Assembly: GCF_030463535.1 (NCBI RefSeq)
Contig: NC_132898.1
Location: 22,635,662 to 22,699,661 of the forward strand
Direction: 5' to 3'
Length of the DNA: 64,000 nt
Origin: Salminus brasiliensis
Lineage: Eukaryota; Chordata; Actinopteri; Characiformes; Bryconidae
Shown here: piece after piece, positions 44,201 through 57,914 of the stretch
How positions within the stretch are numbered: position 1 is the first letter of the stretch
Layout of the letters: every line of letters starts with the position of its first letter
Made by a program: the position numbers and the translations under genes
The notes under the pieces: model-generated
Told to the model about the DNA's origin: nothing
Seen by the model: only the letters and a program-made list of their open reading frames with translations
The model's database searches: none

Positions 44201-44962
44201 TGATATCTCTAAATGTTAAATATTTATGTATTACTCTAATATTTCTGTCTAATATTCCAAAGCATTATCAGTACTAGTGCTATTTGTTATGTACGTTTGT
44301 GTGAATGTATATATGTGTGTGTGTGTGTAGGGGGGGTGTATTAGTTACCTTGCAGCGACATTCTCCGCTGGTCTTATTGCAGTCTGAATCAAAGCCTTTA
44401 TCAGTCGGGCAGTTACACGGACCACACGTCTTATAACCCCACCAGCCACGAGGACAAGGCAGATCAGTCCTAAACACATACACACACAGTTACAGCCACA
44501 CAGATTATAGGGTAATCTTAGGGGTGGGCAATATGACAATATTTTATCATATTGTGATCAATTTTGTTATTGTGATACACAATATGCCTGTATGGGTTTA
44601 TTGTGGATATCATCAGTGTTTACAGAATACTGATTAACTGCATATTTCATTATAAAAATCATGGTACTCAGTATGGGAGAGCATTTGGATAGTATTATAT
44701 AATATGTATATGCACACACTGTGAACCACAAACAAGACTTGAACACATCTCACTTTTTCTCGCAGTAGCGGCCAAAGTAGCTGCTCCGGCAGTCACAGGC
44801 ATACCCATGGGCAGAGCTTGGCTTTCTGCTACAAGCGGATTGGTGTTCGCAAGGGTTCAGTGCACAGGCGTCCGTGCAGTTGTTGCCATAGTAACCTGAT
44901 TGTCAGGAACATCGAAAACATTTCGTTTAATATGATAATTTCACAGAAATTGCAGTGAGATG

Positions 44963-44993
<31 letters not shown>

Positions 44994-45294
44994 ACATTAC
45001 CATGACACCTATATTACACCTGCTGTATATTAATTCTACCTGTATAATATTTAAGAAATTATAGAATCATAATAAAGGCTATGGCGGAGCACATACCTGG
45101 GTGGCAGGTGCAGGTGTGTGTGTCCCAGCGGTTGGTGCAGTGGCTGTGTGCGGGGCAGGGGTTGGAGCTGCAGCGGTCTGGCACACTGCAGCCGCTTTCC
45201 ACGTTCAGCTTGAACACATCATGCACACTCAGAGAGACAGGACCTGCAGACACACCCTACAAACAAACAAACAAACAACACACTTACAACATGC

Positions 45295-45353
<59 letters not shown>

Positions 45354-46357
45354 TTTAATTTATTTTTTTTATAGAGAGAGAGAGAGAAATAGAGAGAGAT
45401 TAGCTGTACCTGTATACAGCCATAGAATCCATGCAGAACTTTGTTGTTGCCCGTGGCAACACCTCCAACACTCAGAGTCTTCAGCTTCACTCCATTCAGC
45501 TTACTGTCCACCTCCATAGATGACTACAAACACACACACACACACTTTGTTAGTACGTATTTGCAAATTTAACCTACATGATCTCCAACTAGCGTGTCCA
45601 TGCTCCAAATCACTATTTCCTATGCTGGAACACTACGCAGAACACTGTTGCACTACATAGTGAATAAGGCATAGTTTCGGACATGACCCAAAAATAATTC
45701 ACAATATAGTGAGCAGGGTTTTTTCAGATATGTCCCAAAATGCAATACATCTTGAAAAGGGTGAAACTATACCCTATTCACTATTTAGTGCACCACTCTG
45801 GGGCATGTCTGACACTATTCCCTAATCACCATGTAGTGCACTGCCCTATGTAGTGCTCAAATGATGTAGTGCACTATATAGTGAATATGGCATAGTTTCA
45901 AACATGATCCAAAAGTTCAAATTGTCAAATGAGACATGATGTATTGCTGGTGTGTATTTGTTTTCTCTCACCGTGTAAAGCCCATGGTCGATGGTCAGGA
46001 CTGCTTTGTACTCCTCAGATGATGCAGTTCCCCCTGCTGGTCCACGTAGCTCCAACTGCAGGTGGTGCCATTCTCCATCATCTACAGACACATCCTCCAC
46101 CCGAGAAACGGCAGAGTCCTCACCGTGCTGTAGCATCATCACCACACTCCCATCTCTCAGCTGAGAGAGAGAGACAGAGCGTGTGAGAGAGGGACACATG
46201 TAATTGTACTGTGTTTTAAAATGCCCATGATTATCAATTACCATCTTTTATTTAATTAAACTAACAATTTGTAGAAAAACAATAATCAGCATAATTTAAC
46301 TGAGTGTCAAACCACAGGCCACCAGCAGGGGGAACTCAAATACTTTATAATACCATG

Positions 46358-46436
<79 letters not shown>

Positions 46437-46671
46437 CTGTATAGTGAAGTTCTGATGCTGGCTGGTCGTTATGTGGAGGATGGATGAGGTTGGTTGTCGG
46501 GTGCGGAACATCAGCTCTAGGTGCCAGGGAACGGTTACCACGACAGCCAGGTTACTCCATAACAACAGGCTGTTACCTTGGAAACGTTGAGGGTTGGCCA
46601 TCACTGTAACAGAACAGGTGACAGAATGGAGTCAATTATAGAGAGAGGAGTGAGGAAGAGAGATACTGATA

Positions 46672-46728
<57 letters not shown>

Positions 46729-46795
46729 TCACTTACCCTCTCTCATTCCACCCACACATTTAAACTTGTCACTACATTCCCAGTTCTCCCAGGCA

Positions 46796-46856
<61 letters not shown>

Positions 46857-48583
46857 TAAAGTACACCCCCTCCCTTTATGGCAAAACATTCTATAATAGC
46901 TAGTAAGGATGGAGAAGGTGAGTGTGTGCAGCGGGTTCAAACACACCAGCACTGTGCTGGAGATGCTCTACAGTAACCTGCCTTTTATACGTATGAACAC
47001 ACACACACCTACACCGCTTTGCTCTGTAAGGGTGACTCAGGTGTGTGTGGAACTGCTGAAGCCGGTGAAGCTGTGGGTGGATGATGTGACTCTCAGCAGA
47101 GCTTATAAAGGCAGAACAGCTGAAAACCATCAGAGCAGTTCAAAAGAGTTCATACTGCGATGATTCAACTCAGTTTAATTCAATAATTCAGCGAGCGATT
47201 TAATCCAATATGAAACCTCAAATTTCACCACAACTCAAGATCACAAACTGATGGCAAACGATTGACTGTATTTGAATTTTCGCAATGATTTGATTTATGA
47301 TGCTTTAGAAGATTATTTCATAATGAATCCATGATTCATTTGGTGTGATTAATCTGGTGAGATTCAACTGCAGCTAAATTTTCAGCGCTTCATCCAGGCT
47401 CTGAGATGGTGTGTGAATATTTTACCACTCTACACACATCCCCACCCCCACGCCCATCCCTCGGTTAGCTGTTTGATGCTAACTGCTGAGGCGTTAGAGA
47501 CCCTCTCCTGTTTCCTTCTCAAATTTACAAACTACAGAGAAGAAATGCTGCTGGGTGTCACTGTGTGGTAACAGATACTGCTGAGAAACACACACTCATA
47601 CTTATAGGTACAAACACTCACAAACATGCATCCAAACTCACACACACACACACACACATTCTCACACACAGACCCTGAATCTGTAGGACTGTGGGTTCCT
47701 GCAGCGTCGCTCAGATGGCAGTTGAGTTAAGCAAATGTGATTCTGGCATATGGAGAATTCACAACAACACTGCAAACAGCCACACAGCATCAGCATCACA
47801 GCGCTAACACACACTCAGCACTCTCTAAAGCAGCACACACTAGCCCCGCCCCCTCAGCAGTTTAAAAAGGTAAAGGTGCACATATTTGTCACTGTACAAT
47901 GTGCACTGTACAGCGAAATGTGTCCTCTGCATTTAACCCATCCGGTAGTGAACACACACACATGTGTTAGGGGCAGTGAGTACACACACACACCCAGAGC
48001 GGTGGGCATCCAACTCCAGCGCCCGGGGAGCAGAGAGGGTAAAGGGCCTTGCTCAAGGGCCCAACAGTGGCAGCTTGCCGAGCCCGGGAATCGAACCCAC
48101 AACCCTGTTATCGATATCCCGGCGCTCTAACCGCTGAGCCACCACTGCACTTTTAGTCCCAGCAATTTAGCCAACAGCACTTTAGCCCCACCCATTTAGC
48201 CAACAGCACTTTAGCCCCACCCATTTGGCCAACAGCACTTTAGCCCCACCTATTCAACCCACAGCAATTCAGCCCCGCCAATTCAGCATGTAATAGTTTA
48301 GCCCCACCCATTCAGCTAACAGCAGTTCAGCCCCATCCCTTCAGCCGACAGCAGTGTAGTTCTCCCCACTCAGTCTACAGTAATATAGCCCCACTGAAAA
48401 GTTCAACATATTTACTCACCTTTCTCACAGTTGCGTCCACCGAACCCCAGGGAGCAGTCACACCTGAAGGAGCCCCAGAGACTCGCACAGGTTCCACCGT
48501 TCAGACATGGGTTATTCACACAGAACTGTCTCTTTGCTGAGCATCCTGGGAAAAGAGAAGGATGTTTAATGTAGGACACCACT

Positions 48584-48614
<31 letters not shown>

Positions 48615-49773
48615 CCCAGTTACCTACAGCCACACAGCTACAGCAGAAAGTAGGTGAAATTGGCCTTGAAGGTCATTAGATCATTCAGCCTGAATTCACT
48701 GGAGCATCTTAAAGGGCTTATAATTATTAAAAACAAACTTACTGTTGAAATAATTTTTTTGTTTGTTTCCATTTCCACTTATCCAACCTTGAGCCCCACC
48801 CATTCTGTCTACAGCAGTTTAGCCCCACCCAATCGACCTACAAGTGTTTAGCCGTGCCCATTTGGCCTACAGCAGTTCAGCTCAACCAATATAGTCTACA
48901 GCTGTATAGCTCCATCTATTCTGGCTACAACAGGTAAGCCCCGTCCATTCTGCATACAGCAGATATATGATAACAATAATAACAGTGCTAATTTACATAT
49001 ATCAGTCACAGTGTGTGCATGCGTGTGTACTATATGTGTATATATCTAGACATTATATAATATTATGAGAGAGGTTCAGCAGTAAAGTGTATGAATATCT
49101 ATGCTGTGTGTGCATGTGTGTGCTGCCCCCTTACCTGGCAGTGTGCCGTTGTTAGCGATGTAAGCAGCCATGTCTATGTTCCTGCTGTCTATGTGCAGGT
49201 CTTTCATGCAGCCAATAAACTGCCTGTTCTGAATGGGGAAGTCCTCAGGCAGCCGTGGGACTCCGCCCAGCAGGAGAGGACCAGTCAGATCCAGAGACCT
49301 GGGCAGGAAGAGGAAGTTCAGTTTTATTTAATTCACTTCAGTTCAGGTCTATTCAATTTGTATTGTACAGCAAACAGCAGCTTTTATAAGCACATATGCT
49401 AAACGTCTCTTATATTGTAGAATTCCCTCTGAGCTCCACTCCACAAAGACTGATATATTTAAATGAGCCCTGTTCCAATTGGCTGAGCCTCATTCAAAAA
49501 GCATTCGGAACGGAGGACTGCAGTATCAATGGGCAGGGATAAACTGTGGCAGACTGAGTGGATGGAGCTAGATTTGTGGCTCAAGCAAACAAACTAGTAA
49601 CAGAGCATGCTCTTACTTCTTGGATCCTGATTGGCTGCCCTGGGCCGAGCACGAATAGTTGCCAATCACATGACCAAACCGTAGAGCCACTGATGTGTCA
49701 CAGTTGTCCACCGTTACCACGACAACCTTATGGTCCGACGGGCCTTGGGGTAGACCTGCCTGGTTCAGGATGG

Positions 49774-49835
<62 letters not shown>

Positions 49836-51052
49836 GAGAGCTACTTTAGAATCATTAGATCAATGAATTATAAAAACTGCATATTTTTAAAGCTTGTTTT
49901 TCCAACTACTGATGTAGTATTGACCGGAGTCTCATGCAGAAAATAAATAAATGATGCTTTTCTACAGAATTTGGTTTATTTTAAATGAACATTTGCAGAA
50001 AAAGCAGACATTTCATGTATTATTCTCTAATATGAGTTTAAACCATGTTGTTCCCACACTGGTACAGAAGCTGGATCAGCCTGGAGAAGAGTGATGTCTG
50101 ATTTGTTGTTTTAAATGGACATTATTAAATTGTTGATTGAATTAATTCAAAACTTTGCCTGAATGAAACTGTGGCACTGTACTATCTAGTCCATGAGAAG
50201 TCCCGCTCCCTAAAATTAAACTGAATCAGTTAAAACGATTCATGTAAATTAACAGTTCTGAAAAAGGAATCACTACTAGATAAGCACTTGACTGGCTAGA
50301 AGTGTAAAAAATTAAGGCCAGGAGAGATTCACATCCTGCAGCTACCTCAGGGTTTTTATCAGACCACCTGACTGATAGATGTAACAGCTTCTTTGTGGTA
50401 AATCTGAATAAATGTGCTTATTGTTGAATCAACTGGAACCACAAATCACATTGACCACACTCAAGGACATTTATTAGGCCGAGCAGGGGGTCAATGTTTA
50501 GACCAACATGACTCTGAGAGCTGCTAAAAAAGGATCCATTAGAAACACACTAAAAATGGATCCGTCACAAACACACTTAAAAAGGAGCCTTCAGATCTCT
50601 GCTGAGCTGAATTCCCGCACTGGACTCCCAGCAGAACTTTACAGAGAGCGTTCTGTATCTCTCTGGGTAATAATAGCAGGGTCTGGATGCGACTAAAAAT
50701 ACACCCGAATGTGATTATTCTGCAGGCCGCAGACGGAGCCTGAGCGGAGTACAGACATGTGTGCTGTTTGATCTCAAACAGGAGCTCTGAAACCTGAAAA
50801 AAGCCTACAAATGAGTGATTAAGTCAGAGAGAGCTGCTTACAGCTTAACTTACTCAGAACAGCCTCAAAACCCTCAATCACACAATCCCAGATATTCAAA
50901 CCAGCCCGAAATCCAGAGTAACCTCAATGCAGGTGCTGCTAATCTGCTCAACAGATACAAGCTTAAACATGAAGTACCATCATCATCAGATGTTATCCTC
51001 CACAAACTTAAATATGACATTTTCTGGACATTGTAGACACAATTCATATTTA

Positions 51053-51094
<42 letters not shown>

Positions 51095-51194
51095 GCAGGA
51101 AAGACTGTTAATAGTGGAGTGGAGGAGGGACAGAGAGTAATCACGTTGTCAATACAGGTCATGACCTTTTCTCAATGTGAACTGTCCTCAAGGG

Positions 51195-51242
<48 letters not shown>

Positions 51243-52891
51243 CATTGACCAGGACGGTAGGTAATAAATTAAATGGTAAATGAATTGTCTCTCCCTGCTC
51301 TCTGCACCGTAGACTCCTCCCCCTCTCCCATAAAACTCCATATAAAATACAAACACACACAAACACACCATGCAGATGCAGACTGGGAAAAGGTTTTACT
51401 GTAGGCTGGTCAGTCATGTGTAAATGAATATTAAATAAACTGCCAGTGGACACACTGGTCATTTCCACAGCTGTAATAATCCTGATAATTTGATCTGATT
51501 CATTACTTCCATATTTTTCTAGATTCATGTATTAATGATCTTCATTACTGGGAAAACCACTGGGAGGGAAATACAAAACAAACAGTTTATTGGGGATACA
51601 CTACATGTCCAAATGTTTGTGGTCACCTTCTCTAATGAATGCACGCAGCTGCACACATTGCTGACACAAAGCTTGTTTAGTTCAAGTACAGAGGTACTGC
51701 CAATAGAATAGGACTCAGGAGCAGATAAACATGAACCTATTGGCACCATGCCTAATGTCAGACGTGGGCTAGAGGGGTATAAAGCCCTCCAGCATTGAGC
51801 TGTGGAGCAGTGGAATTGTGTTCTCTGGAATGATGGATGGTGCTCCATCCAATGTTTTTGGGTTGAGGTGGAGTGGTGATTATGCATCCTGACCTAACTA
51901 ACACTCTTGTTGCTAAATGTAATTAAATCCCCACCGCAATGCTCCACACAGTAGTAGTAGAAAGCATTCCCTGTACTATAGACAGTTACTCCCACAAAAA
52001 ATATTATTATTATTATTATCCTTGTTTTCAGGAAAAATGAGCAGGTGTCCCATTACTTTTGTCCATATAGTGTAGCTTTTTAGCATTTTATCAAAACTTT
52101 CATAAACAATGTTTGAGAAACTGGTGTATATTCATAAGCATTTAGTGTAAAAACTGAGAGAGGGTGCTTTTAGAGGTTCAGATGTCTGGTTCACTTCATC
52201 ACCGCTGTGAACAATCCTGACTGGGTACGTTTCTCTGGAACGGAGGGTTCAGACCAGATCCTCTCTAAGCAGCTGTGTTACATCTTATCTGTTTAATAAT
52301 GCAGACACTTTAAAATACTGGTGGAATTCCTCTTTAAGAACAACAACTGAGTGTTCTTGTGGTGAAAGTCTCCGCTGGACGAGTGCTAGGTAGTGCTGCA
52401 GTCACCATGGTTACTACGCAAGTGATTCTGGCCTCGTCTGTGCTGAACTCTGGCCTTTTTCACAGGTATTTCAGGACTCCTACAGTAAAGAAGGTGAAGG
52501 AATCAGAGCAGGTGAGCGGAAGACTCCCCCAACCCTACACTTCTCATCTACTGCAGCTCTGCTCCATTAAAGAGGAATAATATGGGTCAGTAGGACATAC
52601 ACACACACGCGCGCGCACGCACGCACGCACACGCGTGTACACTTCTCTCACATGGTTTTAATCCCGCTGCTCTGTTCCTATGTGTGATGGTGCTGTGCTG
52701 CTCCTCTACAGTCGGAACAGAGAGATCAGGTGTTTTAATGTTTAAATGTATTTTTTATTTCATATAAATGATAAATAAACACACTGAGTCTCTGGAGTCT
52801 GAGTCTCAGCTGAGAGCAGTTTCCTCAGTTTTAAATGTTCCTCTTCAGTGTGAGAGGGAGGCAGCAGCAGAGAAAGAATGCAGAATGTGCT

Positions 52892-52935
<44 letters not shown>

Positions 52936-55900
52936 ACACCCATACTCAAAGTACTGAATGAGGAATCAAATCCAGAATGCGGAACAAGGCACATAGTTTA
53001 GCATCTGATGCATAATGTGGAATCTGAGCTACAGTTTGGGATCAGAGGTGTGGTTTGAAATAAGAGGTGTAGATTCAGAGATGTAGTTTGGAACCACATG
53101 TACAGTTTGGAATCTGACTTGCAGTTTGGAATCACAGGTAAAGTTTGGAATCACAGGTGAAGTCTGGAAGCAAAAATGTAGTTTGGAATCACAGGTATAG
53201 TTGAAATAAGAGTTGTTTAGAATCATAAGTGAGGCTTGGAATTACAGGTATTGTTGGAATCAGAGTTGTTTGGAATCACAGGTGAAGTTTGGAATTAGAG
53301 TTGTTTATGAAGTTTGGAATCACAGGTAAAGTTTGGAATCACAGGTGAAGTTTGGAATCACAGGTGAAGTTTAGAATCACAGGTGAAGTTTAGAATCAGA
53401 GTTGTTTGGAATCACAGGTGAAGTTTGGAATCACAGGTGTAGTTTGGAATCACAGGTGTAGTTTGGAATCACGGGTGTAGTTTGGAATCACGGGTGTAGT
53501 TTGGAATCACAGGTGTAGTTTGGAATCAGAGTTGTTTGGAATCAATAGTTTGATTCAGAGACATAGTTTGGAATTAAACACCTAGTTTGGAATCAAAGCT
53601 TTGGAATGTTTTGAAAACAAAGCTCCAGATAGTTTTGAAATCAGAGTTGTTTAGAATCATAAGTGAGGCTTGGAATTACAGGTATTGTTGGAATCAGAGT
53701 TGTTTGGAATCACAGGTGAAGTTTGGAATTAGAGTTGTTTGTGAACTTTGAAATCACAGGTAAAGTTTGGAATCACAGGTGAAGTTTGGAATCACAGGTA
53801 AAGTTTGGAATCACAGGTAAAGTTTGGAATCACAGGTAAAGTTTGGAATCACAGGTGAAGTTTGGAATCACAGGTGTAGTTTGGAATCACAGGTGTAGTT
53901 TGGAATCACAGGTGAAGTCTGGAAGCAAAAATTGTTTGGAATCATAAGTGAAGGTTGGAATCACAGGTATTGTTGGAATCAGAGTTGTTTGTGAAGGTTG
54001 GAATCACAGGTGAAGTTTAGAATCACAGGTGAAGTCTGGAAGCAAAAATTGTTTAGAATCATAAGTGAGGCTTGGAATTACAGGTATTGTTGGAATCAGA
54101 GTTGTTTGGAATCACAGGTGAAGTTTGGAATCACAGGTGAAGTTTGGAATCACAGGTGTAGTTTAGAATCAGAGTTGTTTGGAATCACAGGTGAAGTTTG
54201 GAATCACAGGTGAAGTTTGGAATCACAGGTGTAGTTTGGAATCACAGGTGTAGTTTGGAATCACAGGTGTAGTTTGGAATCAGAGTTGTTTGGAATCAAT
54301 AGTTTGATTCAGAGACATAGTTTGGAATTAAACACCTAGTTTGGAATCAAAGCTTTGGAATGTTTTGAAAACAAAGCTCCAGATAGTTTAGAAATCACAG
54401 GTGTAGTTTGCAATCAGACATATAGTTGAAAATCACGTGTGGTGGAGTTGTTTGGAATAAGAGGTGTAGTTTGGAATCACATGGATAGCTGGGAATCACT
54501 GGTAGTTTGGATTCATCAGACATGTAGTTGGAAATCAGATAAACAAACTGGATATGTTTTACACCCACATGCACTCTGAAAAACCCTATCCCCTTACAGA
54601 CTCTGACCCGTGCGACCATGGAGACGCCCCCATGTCCAATCGTCCCACAACAACATGACAAACAAACAAACAAGGGGTGACAAATCACACCCCAAGCTGG
54701 AACACACACCTCTGAACTGTATTGTTCTCAGCGACACTCTACTTGGGAACCTCTGCCGAGGGGCGAATCAGAGTCCGAGCCACCGGCAAGGTCCAGGCCC
54801 AGCCTGGTCTGGAGCGTGTGAATAGAAACATGGCACAGGAAGCCTCTGCTGTTTACCCCAACATACAAATTACAGCAGAATGAGAGCAAAACAAGCGCGC
54901 CTCAGTTCAGCCTGATGTATGACTAATGTTATTCTTTCAGCTCCATTATCTACACTACTGCCTCACTGCAGCTACAATACAGCCGCTAGCGCAGCACAAC
55001 AACACCACAGTTCCCGCCTGTCGATCAACTGAGCACATACACACAGTACTGTGCAAAGGTTTTAGCCCCCCTGCTTTTAAAATTAGATTTAAAAGCTTCT
55101 TATCTGGGCAGTGTCTGTTTACTCAGTAAACACATTCATACAGAAAGCTGTGTTTTTCTATTACTGTGTTCATTAAAACATCTCCAAAACTCTTCTTATG
55201 GAGTCTAGCATTAGGTATAGTTCTCATGCAACACCTGGTTTGGTGAATCAGTGCTTAATGGTGTTACATCAGGTGAGCTGGTGATGGAACAGAACACATC
55301 CACGCGCTGGCTGGGGGCGTCCAAGAGAAACCTGGAACCAAGCTTTTAAGATTATGCCACATTTCATACACTTAATTCAGCTTCTAACCATAAAAATGTC
55401 ACATTTAATGGGTTGTAAGTGTCTCTCGCCCTCTCTCATGCTCCTACACTCTCGCTACCGCTCTTGCTTTCACACACTCAGCCTCTCTGTACTTCTCATT
55501 TTTGGAGAAAGAATCCGGACAAACAGCTCAGATTCTCAACTAAACAATGTGTAGCTCTTTCTGTTTTGAGTGTGTGTGTGTATGACTGCATGAGTTTGCC
55601 CTGGGTCAGGCCGAGCGACCCTGAGCACACACACGTCTGCCAGCACTGATCGGTTGATACATATTTACTTAGAACTACATAAACATGACCACTGTCTATA
55701 CAGCTGAGTGGCAGGGAAACATGGGAAATGGAGTTCACTTTCACCTCTCTGTCAAAAACACAGCAGAGCAGAGGGAGACGCTGGCAGGTTGAATTGAATG
55801 ATTGACATTGTTGCCATGGTGACCAATAGGGCCATAACCCTGACTCCATGGCAGCACCCCACCTCCGCCCCATTTTACCCACTCTCTTTCTCTCTCTCTC

Positions 55901-56088
55901 TCTGTCTTTAAAGCTCACATTCTTTCACTTGTCTGCGAGTCAGTGAATCAGTGAATCAGTGAATCAGAGTCAGTGTGTGAGTTGGAGGGTGTGTGGATGG
56001 CCGGAGGCGGATATGTATGTATGGAAGTGAGTGTGTGTGTGTGCGTGCACAAACCACACTGATACTACCATTCACGGAACTAGTCACG

Positions 56089-56126
<38 letters not shown>

Positions 56127-57877
56127 GATTCTACAAGAAGCTCTATTGCCATGAGGGTGCCCTGGGGGAGGGGTTATTATTCACTCTCTGGGCCAATCAG
56201 GTTAGAGGTAGTAAGATGCTTAGATTGTACTGAAACATATAGGTCAGCCACTGGGGCCAGTATACCATTAAAGCCCATTATAGCACACCATAAAGGCCAT
56301 CAAGACCATTAAAGCTGTCTTAAAGAGAGGCTTTAGACGCTCCAGGCCTGATCACAGCAAACAAACGAACAGATACTGATCAAAAGTGGGTGGAGGAGCC
56401 CCTTCCATTAGTTACGCCGGAACAGGGGTGATTAGGGGTGATTGAAAATCCTGAACCTGAACCTGTTCTCTGTTTAGGTCCTTCTGCATCTCCAGAGCAA
56501 GAGGAGTGACCTGCAGTAAAGCCTGTCCAGAAACTGAACCTTTTTAAACAACTCTTAAAAATAGGTTCTTAATGGGTTCTTTACTAAAGCCACTGGTTCT
56601 ACATAGAATCATGACACTTTACAAAAACATCTGGAAGCTTAAATGGCTCCTTAATTGGTTAGATGCTTCTAGATACAAAACCTACGCTTGGTTCCAGTAT
56701 GGTTCCACCAGTGGGATTGGCCATGACTGGTCCCTGCACAGTTAAAAGTATTAGAAAGTTAAAAGCCCAGGTAAGAGTAGAAACCTTTGTAGGTTCTTCA
56801 GTTGGAGACTGTGGAGGAACCTCTTAAGGTGCTTTGAGGAACCTTCAATGCACCTTTTTCTTTTAAAAACCTTTTCTTGAAAGTTCCCCAAACCACCTTA
56901 AGAGGTTCCTTCACAGTTACAAACGGAAGAACCCCTAAGAGTTCCTTGAAAAACCAATACTTATATAACTAATAACAGTGTGGTTGGTCCCACCAGTAAG
57001 ATTGTTCAGTTCATCTAACCTGCTTCCCCCAGCACCCGGCACATCTACAACATTTGCCGAAACACAGCAACACCTGAGTTAATCAAAGAACATTTGCCAG
57101 TCAGACTGCTCACACACTGCTCGTTTTCAGCTCGGTGTGCTCGTTGAATCTAAATGCTAGCTAAACTCCATGTTCTGATTTAAACTCTTTTCTGATTGTG
57201 CTCAAGTGATGTTTCCCTCGTTATTCATTAAAACAGAAGAGAAAAGTTTCGCTTTGTGACCACCCCGTCACATAACCTCAGTACAACATTTCTGACATAA
57301 AATATTCAGTGCCGATACTGTACGACACTGTAAACAAACACGACTGCCTTCACAAGGCTGGAGGTATTCTCCAGCTTCTTACACAATGTTTATATCCTTA
57401 AAATGATCATTCCAATCTTTCTAGATCAGTCAGATCCAGTGACATGAATCAATTAAGATCGAAATTGTATTTATGTATAAAAAGGGGAAAAACTTTTTAT
57501 CATAACATCATAAATGTTAGAATAAGTTAACTGTGGCATATTTACTCATTCAGGGCACCAAACAAATTTGGAGTTTGAACAAGGGCACAAAAACAAGTGC
57601 AGAGACTGGTATATACGTATATTATACCTGTAGTGTTTTTATTTATTAATATAATCAATAATGCCATATACTATAATAAAAGATTATTTTACTTTGATAT
57701 TAAATGATTCCATCAGCACCTTTTGAGATATTTTGTTAAGTTTGTTAAATGTTTTGTCTCAGATTCTCAAGGGCATTCCTGGAAATTGGAATTCCAGCAT
57801 ATTTCATAATTGCACAGATAATAGAATTTTTCCAGTGTGTACATTGTTTTAGTCCTGGCTGTTGTGTGTTTGTGAGA

Positions 57878-57914
<37 letters not shown>

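Noticed and set aside
46909..47163. An 84-codon plus-strand ORF with ordinary amino-acid composition
   Set aside because: It lies inside a celsr2 intron, without splice-bounded similarity or a plausible promoter.
48081..48145. A tRNA gene on the minus strand
   Set aside because: A- and B-box words are present, but the acceptor and anticodon stems do not form and the sequence continues as a SINE body.
53020..54500. CRISPR-like regular repeats
   Set aside because: The units are contiguous and variable with no unique spacers, in a vertebrate intron; this is a minisatellite.
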